In this document: positions 40,401 through 54,700 of the stretch, one piece after another
Layout of the letters: every line of letters starts with the position of its first letter
Position numbering within the stretch: the stretch's first letter is position 1
Source: Fragum whitleyi
Lineage: Eukaryota > Mollusca > Bivalvia > Cardiida > Cardiidae
DNA length: 64,000 nucleotides
Direction of reading: 5' to 3'
NCBI GenBank assembly: GCA_948146395.1
Contig: OX411543.1
Location: 28,101,558-28,165,557, forward strand
Made by a program: the position numbers and the translations under genes
Notes under the pieces: generated by a model
The model's input: only the letters and a program-made list of their open reading frames with translations
Databases searched by the model: none
What the model was told of the DNA's origin: nothing

Positions 40401-43400
40401 TGAATTTTGACAAGAAGTTTCAAAGAAGATTTTTTTTATAGTTTACAATATATGGCCTATTTTTGATGATCTGACATGTACAGCCAATAGTACCCATGTT
40501 ATCAATCAGATCAGGATTAAATGAAGGAATCTTAAAGGGCATGTCTAAGCATCATTCCCGTGAAGTTTAGGTGAATTCTGACCAGTAGTTTCAGAGTCGA
40601 AGATTTTTTCATATTTCATTACACTGGGGCTATTTTTTGTGACTTTTAAAATAGCCTGTAACACCAAAGTTTCTTATCCCTCAATATTAAATGAAGTAAT
40701 CTAAAAGAGGATGTCCTATGGATCATTCCTGTAAAAATTAGATGAATTCTGCCCAGTAGTTTCAGAAAAGAGCTTTTAAAGAAAAAGTTAAAGGACAGAT
40801 GCACAATGTATACCAGGCCAAAAGCTAACACAACCACAGTGCTCTTCATAGATTTTACCAATGTCCTCCACTAATGGATGGTTTAACAGCTATAGTATAC
40901 CCTGTTTGTACACTTTGAGGCTTGAAGTCATTTAAACTCTGATAGTCTTCATTAATTAATTCATGTAATAGGACAGGTGAACAACCACACTTACATATTT
41001 TACCTTTATCCTGCTCCAATGGGTGGTAAAACAACTATTATCTTATAACTATACAAAAATCCGTGTGATAACATCTGGTATGATACTTTTTATGATATCA
41101 CATAGTTATTTTTGGAACAATGATACAATGCGGTTATTTTTAGAAACTTGCATTTCAGTTAGAAAAATCGACAAACAAGAGGACTAAGATGGTCCTAGAT
41201 CGCTCACCTGAGTCTCTTTGACCCCTAGGACATCACATTAAATAGATAGGCAGATGTCAAAAAGAAGATAATTGCCTAAGATCAATACCATGAAACGTTT
41301 TCAGCGAAGAGCAAGACAGATATGCCTTTTTGCTCTTTGATTCTATGTAAAATGGGAAGCACCCGGGTGGACCCCAAAAGTGACCCCAGGGTCTTGATAT
41401 GAACAAACTTGGAAGAGGTCAATAAGATTATGCTACATTTTAAATATGAAAGCTGTCTGCCTTCTGGTTTCAGAGAAGAAGATTTTTGAAGGTTTTCCCA
41501 TTTTCACCCATCATGCTCAAATGAGCTGAAAGGGATGCGCCCGGGTGGGGCCCCAATATGACCCAAGGGTCTTGATATTAACTAACTTGGTAGGGGCCCA
41601 CAAGAAGATGCTACATACCAAAAATGAAAGCAGTGTGCCTTCTGGTTTCGATTAAAGAAGATTTTAAAAGATTTTTGCTCTATGATTCTATGTAAAAAGG
41701 GTTGCGCCCGGGTGGAGCCAAAATATGATCCTAGGGTCTTGATATGAACAAACTTGATAGAGGTCAACTAGATGATGCTACATACCAAATATGAAAGCTG
41801 TCTGCCTCCAGGTTTCAGAGAAGATTTTTGAAGATTTTCATTTTTTTACCCTTTGTGCTCATTAGAGAAAAGGGGATGCACCCGTGCAAAGCCCAAATAT
41901 GACCCAAGGGTCTGGATATGAACAAACTTGGTAGAGGCCCACTAGGTGATGCTAAATATCAAAGCTGTCTGCCATCTGGTTACAGAGAAGAAGATTTTTA
42001 AAGTTTTTCGCTCTTTGATTCTATGTAAAAAGGGCTGGGCCTGGGCAAAGCCCAAACATGACCCCAGGGTCTTGATATGAACAAACTTGATAGAGGTACA
42101 CTAGATGATGCTACATACCAAATATGAAAGCTGTTTGCCTTCTGGTTTCAGAGAAGAAGATTTTTGATGATTTTCAATTTTTTACCCTTCGTGCTCATAA
42201 GAGATAAAGGGATGCACCCGTGCATAGCCCAAATATGACCCAATGGTCTTAATATGAACAAACTTGGTAGAGGCCCACTAGGTGATGCTACACACCAAAT
42301 ATTTAAGCTGTCTTCCATCTGGTTACAGAGAAGAAGATTTTTAAAGATTTTCGCTCTTTGATTTTATGTAAAAAGGGTTGGGCCCGGGGAAAGCCCAAAT
42401 ATGACCCCAGAGTCTTGATATGAACAAACTTGGTAGAGGTTCACTAGATGATGCTACATACCAAATATGAAAGCTGTCTGCCATCTGGTTTCAGAGAAGA
42501 AGATTTTTAAAGATTTTCATATTTTCACCCTTTTTGGTAAGGGTAAAGGGAAAGTTAAGGGTGGATTTCATTTATTTGAACAACTTTGGTAGAGCTTGAC
42601 CCAAGGAACATCCCTGCCAAGTTTCATCAAGATTAGCCCACTGGTTTAGGAGGAGAAGATGTTTAAAGAAATTGTGGACGACGCACGACGGACGACGGAC
42701 ATTCTACGATCCCAATAGCTCATCTTGAGCACTTCGTGCTCAGGTGAGCTAAAAAACATGACAAATAGAGGTCATAAGATAAATAAAATACATACTTAGT
42801 GTATTGTATGAAAAAAATATTTAACTTGGTTGTGAAAATTGATAATTGTCTTGGCAGGGCCTTGACAATGATCAATTCTCCCAACCTCGTTAGATTTTTT
42901 ATACAAAACACTAAGTATGTATTCTATATTAGTATGTTCCCTCAACTGTACACTTAGCTGCCTTGTGTCATCAGAACACAGATAGATTTCTTTGAGTAAT
43001 TGGGCTATACCCAAACGCTTTACCTTTATCCTCCACTTATTGGTGGTATAACAGCTATAGTATCTCCTGACTGTACACTTAGTGGCTTTGAGTCATCTAA
43101 ACACAGATAGTCTTCATTATGTGATAGGACCACACTATCACAAATCACAGATAGCCTGCAACAAAATTAAAGCATGCTTTACAAGTCTATTTGAATATTT
43201 TAAGACTACTTTAGATTGAAAGAACTTGCAAAAAAAATCCAAGTTAAACATGTTGAAAACAAGATGTGCTTATTTTTTTTTCAAATGTTGACCTTGACAA
43301 ATGACCTAGACTTTGTTACAAACTGATGCACTTGACTAAGAGCTGTCACAGGACAGCAAAGTAAACTATTCAGGGTGTTAATTATAAAGGTAATTTGATG

Positions 43401-45723
43401 TCGAAAAATCAATTTGTTTTTTTGAATTTGGTTTAATCCTGTTTTTAGCAAACTTTCAGTCAATATATGGTAACTGAAGCACCTACCAATAGATTCCTGG
43501 TCCTACCATTTCATCCTTTCCTAGCATGCACCTGTTATTCTATGATTCAACGCTAACAATTTCCCAGGATAATAAGAATCCCAAAATAGTGTTAGGAATC
43601 ACGTTAGTTAAAAGCCATGAATTCTGTGCAGATTCTTTTAAATCTATCTAATTTAGTCATTCTTTCAATCAGAAACCATTTTTTTTTTTGTAAGGACCAA
43701 AGTGAGGTGAGAACCCTTTGCTTGCACAAATTTTAGAATACTATGTCTAACCTATGCTTTTCTTTGCTCTTTCTTTATAGTTCTTCCTATATATATTAAA
43801 GAACAATTCCCTGATCTCTGCTGTACAATCAGGGGTTCCTTTGGGACCCAATTTAAAAACAGTTAATGTTGACTCCTTTATTCCTTATGATGAGTTCCCA
43901 TGCCTACTTGTCTGACATATTGACACCAGGGCAAATATTGGAAGAATATTAGGAGAACTTTAAACAAAGGTGGCAAATTTTCACAAGATAAGCCCTTACT
44001 GCCGGATGTCGAAATATGAAAAAAAGTTAACAACTGAGGGAAATATCTGAACGAGAGAGCCAGAATGTCCCTAAACCGCTCACCTGAATTTTACTGATCC
44101 AGTCGAACCCATCCAAGTAACTTTCTGGCAAAATTTCATTCACATTTGCCTAATTGTTGAAGAGGAGATGATATTCCAAGAATTTAAAGTGATAATAGAC
44201 CATGTCCACCTATTCACTACTGAGGAGACTCAAAATAAGCCCGCCCTACCACACCCATATTTATAGGCCAATCAAAATATTACATACAAATTTTGGAGAG
44301 GGTCATCAAAGGAACATTCTGGTTAAGTATCATTGAAATCAACCCAGTGGTTCAGGGAAAGATGTCATTCAAAGATTTCGGGCTCAAAATAGGCCCCACC
44401 CTGCCACTCCCATATTAATGGGCAATGCAAAATTTTGCTAACAATTTTTGAAAAGGGTCATGCAAGGAACATTCCCGTAAAGTTTCATTGAAATTGTGTC
44501 AGTGGTTCAGGAGGAGATGTTGTCCAAAGATTTAAAATTGAAAAAAAGTCATGCCCTGCCACGCCCACATTTATGGGCCAATTTAGCGGACAAAATTAAT
44601 AGAGGGTCACCAAAGAAACATTCTGGTAAAGAGTCATTGAAATCTGCCCAGTGGTTCAGGGGAAGAAGAAGATTTTAAGATTGTTAACAACAGAAGACGA
44701 CCAGACGCACAACGGACTCAGGGTGATCCTCAAAGCTCCCCTTGAGCACATTGTGCTCAGGTGAGCTAAAAATTAAGCTAGCTAGAGTTAATGTTATTGC
44801 CCACAAGACTGCCCAGTTCTAAGTCAGTCTGACATAGGGTGACAGTTGTAGCCTGGACAAAGAGGCAGATGCTGTCTGCCCACCGGACACCACGGGTGAT
44901 CACATAATACATCCAATTTTTAGACAGGTGTATAAAAAGACAAAATATTCTTATCAAATGGGGGGGGGGGAAATTAAGTGAAATATCTTTACTTCTATAA
45001 TTTAACTATGAGCCATCAAGATTGAAAATTAAAATAAACTTTGAATACCTAACCTTGGATAAGCTTCAACGATCTTGTCTAAAAGCTCTTTTGCAGATAT
45101 AGTGCCTGGTACCTCTAAGATACTTGATTTTTGTCCAGTAAGCTCCCTACTTTTGGCAAAAAATAGGACTGTCACCTAAAACGAAATGAGTCTAGTTACA
45201 GAAAAGACATTAAAACTAAGGAATTAAATATTGAATTTCAAAGAAAAACAAGTTTTGTTCTGTTTGAAAATGGGTTTTATGCAGCTTTTGACAATCTTTC
45301 AGTTATATCGCAGCGGCTGGAGCACTAACAATGGATTCCTGTTATTTCTCACACCAGTACTACCATCACATCCTTTCCTAGCCTCCAGCTGCAATCCCGA
45401 CTAATTGGTTAGAGACAAATAGACAGAAAGGATGAGTGCCACCATCAGCTAAGGGATCAAACCAGGGACCTCTAGATTGACAGTCCGACGCCCTACCAAC
45501 TGCCCTATGAGGGCAGCTTCACCTGAATAGATGGCCTTGAAAAAAGTACCACCAAAAAGGACTTGACACAAGCAATACTTATGTGGAATATGAAAGCTCT
45601 ATTTGCTACCTATAAAAAGTTATGGTCAATTTTAAAGTCTTTTGGGGTACACACAGTCAAACACATTGGTCAAAGACAATATGCCCTCCGATCTATCACT
45701 GTGGGGGCATAAAAAACAAAAAC

Positions 45724-45757
<34 letters not shown>

Positions 45758-48700
45758 AAAACAGCATTTTTCTAAAAATTTTGACCTTGACAGATTACCT
45801 TGACCTTGTCACATGACCTTGACCTTGGTATCTGTAGATGCATGTCTTTGAGAACTATCTTTATAGCAAAAATGAGCATTGTATACCTTGAATAGCATTG
45901 AAGTAATTGGCAATATGAAGTTTTGCAGAAAGACAGACCAACAGAGGGTAAAGGTAAAATGACATGCTCCGATCTTTTGATGCAGGAGCATAAAAAATTA
46001 AAAAAAAACCCTAACAAGTTGAAATACATAGCATTTCCTTTGAAGTTTTAGTAGGTATAAATTTGATGACTGTTATTTTAATGTAGGGGTTTACAAAGTT
46101 AACCGTACCTGAGTATAATTCAATATTTAGATAACTGATGCATATAATATCTATATTTTTTTCATGTTTTTTTGAAAATTTCATTCATTTTAATATTCTT
46201 TTATTACATCTAAATAAGCCCTATCAGTCTTAAACAAATGCCATTTTCCTTTGAACAATGGTAAATTTATAAAACAAAACCATCAATTTGTAAATCATAT
46301 CAGTGATAACACAATGATATTTTAAAATCTCCCAACTCAAAAATCTGAGCCATTTTCCCATAAATCTGATCCCTGATCGTTAGGACCTAACCCTATCAAG
46401 CAAATTTGGGATCTGCTTGGACAAAACTAAGGGCTAATATTTTACAGGACCTTGAGCAGGCTTTGTAGGTCAAATGGAACCGCATTACTCCCTTGGTCAT
46501 ACAATTTACGTCAACTCCATGAGACATTGTATTGTACAGGTAAAATGTCAACATGGAGGACATACCTGATATTAATGAAATTGTTTCATATCCATTCTAT
46601 GAAACCGCAAATCAGTTCGTTCCAAACCAGATTTACTGATACTTCAATTTTGTGTATTTTTTATATCGACCCCTTACACAGTTTAATAAATATCACATGT
46701 CTATACAATCTTTGGTTTCCAAACAAACCATCCAATCTTTTGGATATTTGGATTATCTTCACTTTGGTACCAAATTTGTTAAGGTTTAGGTCATATATAG
46801 ATGCCTGCAAAAAGTCCCAAACACAATGCCTAGTTTCTTTTGCATTTGAGTATATATATACTGCTTAACTCCCTTTTCGTGTATTACTGGCAGGTGCATG
46901 TCTGTACTGGAATAAAACTGTTAGACATTTATTAGGGTGCCAAATTTTAAAAGTATTGTGAGTGTTTGATCAAATGATTTGATAAAACATATTTATGTGA
47001 TTAAGGTTCTCTATCTGAAAAGAATCAAGACTCTTTTTGAACGCTTCAGGTTGCTATACAATTGTTTCTGGTAGCCTGTTCCAAAGTATCACTGTGTAGG
47101 GAAAAAAAGATGGGAAGCATTTGTGTGGATCTGTCTGAAAAATGCTATGTGCATATGTCAGATGCAACAAAACTATTAACTATTTTAAGTGATCAAACCA
47201 TAGTAACTTGAAATTATCAGATGTACAGAATTTGAGTAGCTAGTCCTAGTATCCCCTACCCCTTTTTATAAGATTCCTCGAGGTCTCTCTCTCTCTCTCT
47301 CTACTGCCTTACTCCCTTTTGTGTATTACTGGCAGGTTGCTCATTCCAGATGTTATCAATTTTGTATTGGAAATTCTACAGGCAGTGGAATCCTTTTCCT
47401 TTTTTTTTTCTTTTTTCAAGGGGTTTTCATCTAGATACGATAACGTATCCCTCCTTTGTAATCTGATGTGGGAGGCTCCCAAATCAGATTATCATCTAGG
47501 AGGGATATGTTATCGTACCTAGTTTTCATCCACTGCTACCCATTTACTGAACTGAGGCAGTGAATATATAGTTTCTTGCCCAAGAAAACAACTTGCTGTC
47601 ACCAGATCTCAAAACCATGACCTTCGAATCAGAGAGACCAATGACCAAAATGACGAATATATACCAAATGATATTTCAAATGTGAAAACCAGGGTGGCAC
47701 AAATTAGTGACGATTTTTTTCAAAGGGAAAGCTAAAAAAGCTTCTACGTATAAATGAGAGAAATCCCTTATTCTAAGGTGTTACTATTAATAGAACCTAT
47801 TTACCTAGCTGATAACTCTTGTTGTAACAAATTACAAACAGTCATAAATAATTAAACAGTGGGTCCCAGCTGATGGCTTATCAGTCTTGGTTTCAGATTT
47901 CCTGTAACTCTCTAGATATAGCAAGAGTACCATATAGCGTATACAGCTTTCATGAATAAATGATCCCAAGAAAATGAACAAATAAGGATTGCCCCAGTCA
48001 AAAAATAAGTTGGTAAGAAAAACAAGAGGACCCTGAGGGCCCTAAATCGCTCACCTGATATTTCAAGTAAATTATCATTAAGACTCCTTTTCCTATGATA
48101 TGGCATGAACCTTGCCATTTTCAACAGAATTCATTCTTGTGACCTGGCAAACATTTTGATCAAGTTTCATGAAGATTGGACCATATTTGTAGCGTCTGCA
48201 GCTCTTACGAGAAAATTGTCATTAAGGCCCCTTTTCCTGTGATATGGCACGGATCCTTCCCTTTTTCAAAAGAGTTCATCCTCATGACCTAACAAACATT
48301 CTGACCAACTTTCATGATGATTGGACCATATTTGTGGCTTCTAGAGTGTAAACAAGAAATTTGTCATTAAGGCCCCTTTTCCCGTGATATGGCACCGATC
48401 TTTTTCATTTAAGCAGTTTTTACAAGGGACCACCCAAGGAATATTTCTGCCAAGTTTGGTTGATTTTGACTCATAAGTTTAGGAGGAGATGTCATTTAAA
48501 GAAATTATTGATAAAAAACGCCGGACATTGATCAATCACAATAGCTCCCTTGAGCACTTTGTGCCCAGGTGAGCTAAAAAATAAAGATGGTCAAATTCAG
48601 CATAATATGTCATGCCCATTTGATTGCGCATTTACCTGTTTGTCTGACTGTCCATCTGTCTATCTGGCTGTCATGACATTTTGTGTGCGCACAACAACTT

Positions 48701-51700
48701 CGCCTATAGATTGTATTTTTATGACCGAAAACTTACTTAAATGGTTACCGGTATCTATGCTGTCTATTTTACCTCTGAATCATCTACATGTAAATGGGAA
48801 AAAAAACAACACATCTTACTAGTGTGCACAACTCATCGTACAGTTACACTCAGATGAAACTCAAATCAGGCATTTAATCTCGACAGTGTCTATGTGTGTG
48901 CATGTGCCATTCAGGATTCAGGCAATTTCAATCATCTGGCCTTGAATTGAAACAAGAGGGTCAAGTTGGCCAAAGATCGCTAACCCGAGTACATAGTAAG
49001 ACCATGAAATCAAACTTCAATAGAGGTATTTCACATAATTATCTCCCTTGCGTACTCTCCAGTCAAATTTACATAACAATGCAAACGAGGGGGCGTCCTT
49101 CTTTTCTCCACTCTTTATTTCATTGAAATTTATCCGAATAAATCAGTCGATTTCAACTATTAATAAAATAGATCATTAATCTTTTACAATTCAAACCAAT
49201 ACTTAAATGTCATTAGAAACTATTTCGACCGCTTTTAGTAATTTTTATGTTTAAATATTGACAAAAAGCGACGTTTGATTTTAGTTGGGTGGAATGAATT
49301 GCAGATATAACTCTTCAGAGTTTATCCACTTGATGAATTTATATTTGGTCGAAACAGATACCCTCCATCGAAAATCTACCGTTTTGAGAAATCACTTCAA
49401 TATGATAGTTTGTATGGATTCTTTCATTTTGACTATTCATTTTTATTTTTCAATACTAGAACTAGTCATTGTTCGTCACAAATCGATCGTAATTGATTAA
49501 CTAAAATATACAAAAAAAAGAGATTAAAATAGAGAGATAATAAAAAACAGACAATAAAAACGGCTGACGACAGAATGCAAATTCGACACATGTTTTTTTT
49601 TTTATCTCTCTATCTCTCTCTAACGAAAAAAACCACGAAACCAAATCGAGAGTGAAAGATAATGTGAAAAGGGGAGAAATAGTTCCACCGTAGGTTTATA
49701 ATTACGAGTTGCTATTTCATTTTAATAATGATTCAAATTTGAACACATACTTGCATTGGGAAGGGCTTTTAAATACATTGGAAACGTGCATTCGCTGTTT
49801 CGAAATTAAAGATTTGTAGTTCTGAATTTCACTTGATTTCTTTTCGTACAGCCTTTTTTTAACACTCACTTTTTACCAATCCAATTAATTTTCCAAATTC
49901 ATGAATTATTGAATGCATTATTTAGATACCCCTTTAATGGATATATCGTCGGCTCCGTTCTATAAGGACGTATATGCAAAATTCCATTTTTTCTTTTATT
50001 GCGTTTTCGCACACAAATGATATTCCCGCGTCTTTTGCAAAAATGCTGGACCTGATAGCTAATCGTATCCCCCCCAAAAAGCTTCTTGAACTTGTAAGAT
50101 ACGTCATTTTCGCACCGGAAGTGGTCGAAAAGTGAAGTTCGAAAATGACGTATTGACAAATTTGATAATTGTTCATGTTTCCTTATGATAAAAGTTTATT
50201 TTTAAAGATCAGTTTGAAAAAGAAGACAACCTTTACCCAGGCCATATAATTCGTGAGTCTCAGTTACATACATAAAAATTGTTATATGCGTTTTTCATTT
50301 TTTTTGAGAAACGTCTCACTCAACGGATTTCGGGGTCTCATATGCACCCGAAAAGAATTTTTTTTACAAGCGATTTGTCCTATATCTTATATAACATCAA
50401 ATTTAATTAGTTTTTTTCATGCATTTATCTTTTATGCCCTTTTTTGTCTATACGGCATTTTGTTCCGTAAAAATTAAGTGAAAAAATGACGTACTTGACG
50501 ATTTTTTTGTTGTTTTTCTTAAATAACTCATTATTGAGACAAAATTTAATATTTATGACGGCAGATAATATATATAGTGATTCGATTTAAAACGTTTTCG
50601 ACCAAAATGGTTGTAATAGTGTTTAAAGGTAAAAAGATATTAAGTTTTTTCCATCTCCTGAAAAGTAGGCTTTTCCCGGGTTCGTCCTTATAGAACGTAG
50701 CCGACGATATATTGATCTTGAAGATGTGATAGAAATTAAATACGATTACGTAATACCATATGTCACATACGACACTTAATTGTCACCAGTACAATGTTTA
50801 TTTAGCGCACGTGTTGTAACTTATAACTGCTGCCTAAGTGTTTTACCGCTCTTTGATCTGGGGTCTATGGCATATTGAAAAACCCTTTCTAAAATCATAA
50901 ACAAACACGAAGATTAAATTCAGCCCTACATCTTTTAACGCTGAAGTTTTATCAAGCAATATGAAAAACAACATTGCTGCAAGGGGCTTGTGCTAAAATA
51001 TTTTAACGATTCTAAATGAGTATCAGCTATATGGCCCCTATACGATAAAAGCATTAATCTAACTTTAAGTAAGTCTGGTCTTTCTGTGCTTTTTAAAAAA
51101 TACCACATTTTTATCTATTTAATATTATAATTAAATATTTCCTTAGTATAAAAATTTCTTGCGCAAAAAAAACCCCGCTGTTGTGAATAGATAACTTTTT
51201 CACAAAGAAATACATATTGCACGGTCAAAATACATTGTTTCACATAGGTCTACTTTTCCTCAATCATGATTCACAGAGTGAAAGATCGTCAATGTGTTGG
51301 TTTCAGTTTTCTCTTTGCCACGAAGTTTCAACAGCGCAATATCACAAACAATCTATGAAACGAGGTGGCGTATTTGGTTGGATTATTCGCTCAACGATTT
51401 ATTTATTCATTCTATTTTTTATTATTACTTTTTGCAAGAATACATTTCCTTGTCTCAGTGTGTGAATTACGATGTGATGGTAATAATGTTTTATACAAAG
51501 AAATTACTATATAAAGAAATGATTGAGAAGGCTACGTTTTTTCTCTTTTTTTTTCAGTAATACATGTATTGATATTTTAATGAAAAGAGCGAAATAAATG
51601 ATAAGATCTGAATAAAAAAAGGGAATAATATACGAAAAAATGTAATTCAAAGACAAACTTTGATGACAATTTTTTTTTTGAAAAAAAAGGTCAGTACATA

Positions 51701-54700
51701 ATTACCAACAAGAAATACAAAATACTTCTTAATAGGTCAGGAACTCGAAATAGAGTTAGATTAATATAAGTTAATCAAAAGCAAAAAGTAGAAAAATTAC
51801 AAAAATAAGCATGAAGAAATAAAGCATTAAAACTACATTCTAATTATGTGTAAAAATAACTTTGATTTCGTTTATAACTACAAGTATTTTGTGGTTTGAA
51901 ATATATTATTTTTCTATAAACTATTACTGTACTTAAATGACAATGCCCCCTCGTTTGTATAAGGGGCGGAGTCGAGAGATTTCCGCGCATGCGTAGACTT
52001 ATGTGAAATAGGTCTATTTTTACACTAGAAGTATACATGGCCGCAGTAAAACAAGTGAATCGATTTTTAAAACAAGACCTTTCTGCTGGTACTTTCTTTA
52101 AGATAAAGTGATTGCTAAATACAGATTATTTCATTGTTCATGAAAGTGTTCAATTAAATAAGCTAAAGTTTATCTTATAATTCCAAAAATTATGCTTGTG
52201 ACAATTATCATCAGATCTTTCTCTACATACAAATTTTAACAAGTCAGTTATGATCAAGGTTATTTGATCTGAAATAAGGGCAAAATGCCCACTTTAATAA
52301 TTGATGACATCTTTTTTTAATTTAAGTAAAAAAATGTGTTTCCTGATATTTAAAATGTGTACTGCTTGTGGAACAGACATTGTGCTATTATTTATTCTAA
52401 AGTTTTATGGTCAAAGTCAATTTCATCTCTGCCAGTTTGTTTTTGAAAAAATATCATAGAAATTATCATAGCCTAGATGTAGTTGATTTTTGCAGCTTTC
52501 TCCAGTGAAAGTTTGAATTATTTGACATCTTATGAAATATCTGATTAATCTAAAATTTGAAATTATCGTGCATACTAATTCTCAATAGATCATACTATGC
52601 TTGAATAAATCAATGTGCATTTTTAGCACAAAGTGCTCAATGTGAAATATTGTGTAATGTCTGTCTTCCACAATTTCTTTAAACATCTTCTCCTCCTAAA
52701 CCGGTGGGCCAATCTTGATGAAAATTGGCAGGGATGTTTCTTGGGTCAAGCTCTACCAAAGTTGTTCAAATAAAAGAAATCCTTCCTTAGCTTTCCCTTT
52801 ACCCTTAACAAAAAGGGTGAAAATAGGAAAACTTCAAAAATCTTCTTCTTCAAGTTTGTGTATATCAAGACCCTGGGGTCATATTTAGGCTTTACCCGGG
52901 TGCATCCCTTTTAGCTCTTCTGAGCATGAAGGGTAAAAAAAGGAAAACCTTCAAAAACCTTCTCTGAAACCAGAAGGCAGACAGCTTTCATATTTGGTAT
53001 GTTGCATCATCTAGGGGACCTCTACCAAGTTTGTTCAAATCCAGACCCTGGGGTTACATTTGGGCTCCGGCCGGGCGCAAGCCTTTTTACTAAGAATCAA
53101 AGAGGGAAAATCTATAAAAATCCTCTTCTCTTAAACCAGGTGGCAGATTGCTTTCATATTTGGTATGTAGCATCATCTAGTGGGCCCCTACCAAGATTGT
53201 TCATATTAAGACCCTTGGGTCATATTTGGGCTCCACCCAGGCGCATCTCTTCTAGCTCATCTGAGCATGATGGGTGAAAATAGGAAAATCTTCAAAAACC
53301 TTCTTTCCTGAAACCAGAAGGCACACAGCTTTCATATTTAGTATGTAGCATCATGTAGTAGACTTCTACCAAGTTTGTTCATATTAAAACCCTTTAGTTA
53401 CATGTGTGCTCCATCTGGGTGCATCCCTTTTTACATAGAATCATAGAAAAAAGGCATATCCTTCTTTCTCTTGGCTGAAAACTTTCCATGTTATTGATTT
53501 AATGTAGAATTGATTTCCTTGTTGACATCTGCCTATTAACTTAATGTGGTGTCCCAGGGGTCAAATAGACTCGGGTGAGTGATCTAGGACCATCATGGTC
53601 CTCTTGTTATTACGTTAGCTCACCTGAGCACAATGTGCTCAAGGTGAGATTTTGTGATCACCTTTTGTCTGTTGTGCATCGTCTGTCATCTGTCGGAAGT
53701 CGTCAACAATCCTTAAACATCTTCTCAAAACTTGTTCGTGGAATTTTGATTGACCCCCAAATATGAGCTGACAGGGCGGGGCAGGGCTTTTTTTTTGAGC
53801 CCGAAATCTTTAAACTTCTTGTCCTCAGTAACCATTGGGTTGATTTCAACCAAACTTTGCAGAATCGTTCCTTGGGTTAACCTTCTCAAAACTTGTTCTT
53901 GGAATTTTGATTGACCCCAAAATATGGATGTGGCAAGGAGGGGATTTTTTGAGCCCAATATCTTATAACTTCAAACTCATCACATAAGAAACATGTGGTG
54001 TTATCGAGATGTTATCGTTTCATGACATTAAGTTATTAGATAACAGAATGCCTTTTTTAATTCAAGGATGTATGAAACTAAAATCTTGTCACACATTTGT
54101 ATTAATCTTCTTTATGTATTCATTCAGTTTGATTATAATTTCATACCTCAACAAATGAAAATTCTCATCATCCCCTCAATTAAATGATATCTAAAGATCT
54201 CACTAAATGCTTGTGCTTCAATTAATTATGCCAGCTGTTACGAGGAGCCATGGTTAGTTACATCATCTGTTACAATACTATAATAATGTTCAAAGTTATT
54301 ATAAGTCTCAAACTCACTTAATTCCGGAATTGTAAAAAGTCATAATAAAAGAAAAACCTGAATAGTTGCACAGAAAGATTCAAGACATGAGCGCGAGACA
54401 GTATTAAGTGTCCTCATTATATATAAACACATATCACAGTCGCTCGATCACTGACCAAATCAATTGGTAAAAGACGAAACCAGAAAATCATTCTAACTTG
54501 TGATTGTGAGTTGGGAATGAGAACATGACCAGAGTATCTAAATAAACCAATTAATATTATCTTTCACAGTGGTTCACACTGCCGGAAAGTTTATGTATGT
54601 AACTGTTACTATCTTATCTAATCAGCAGTCAAGTGTTGGCTATCAAGTTACCGTGGTGGAAAAGCTTGGAAAGGGGGGGTATTTTCACTTATTCCTATAA

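Noticed and set aside
46452..46868. 138-codon plus-strand frame
   Set aside because: No recognisable domain, sits in a MOCS2 intron, lacks splice or promoter context, and its composition (Tyr/Phe/Leu/Ile rich) is what AT-rich DNA gives.
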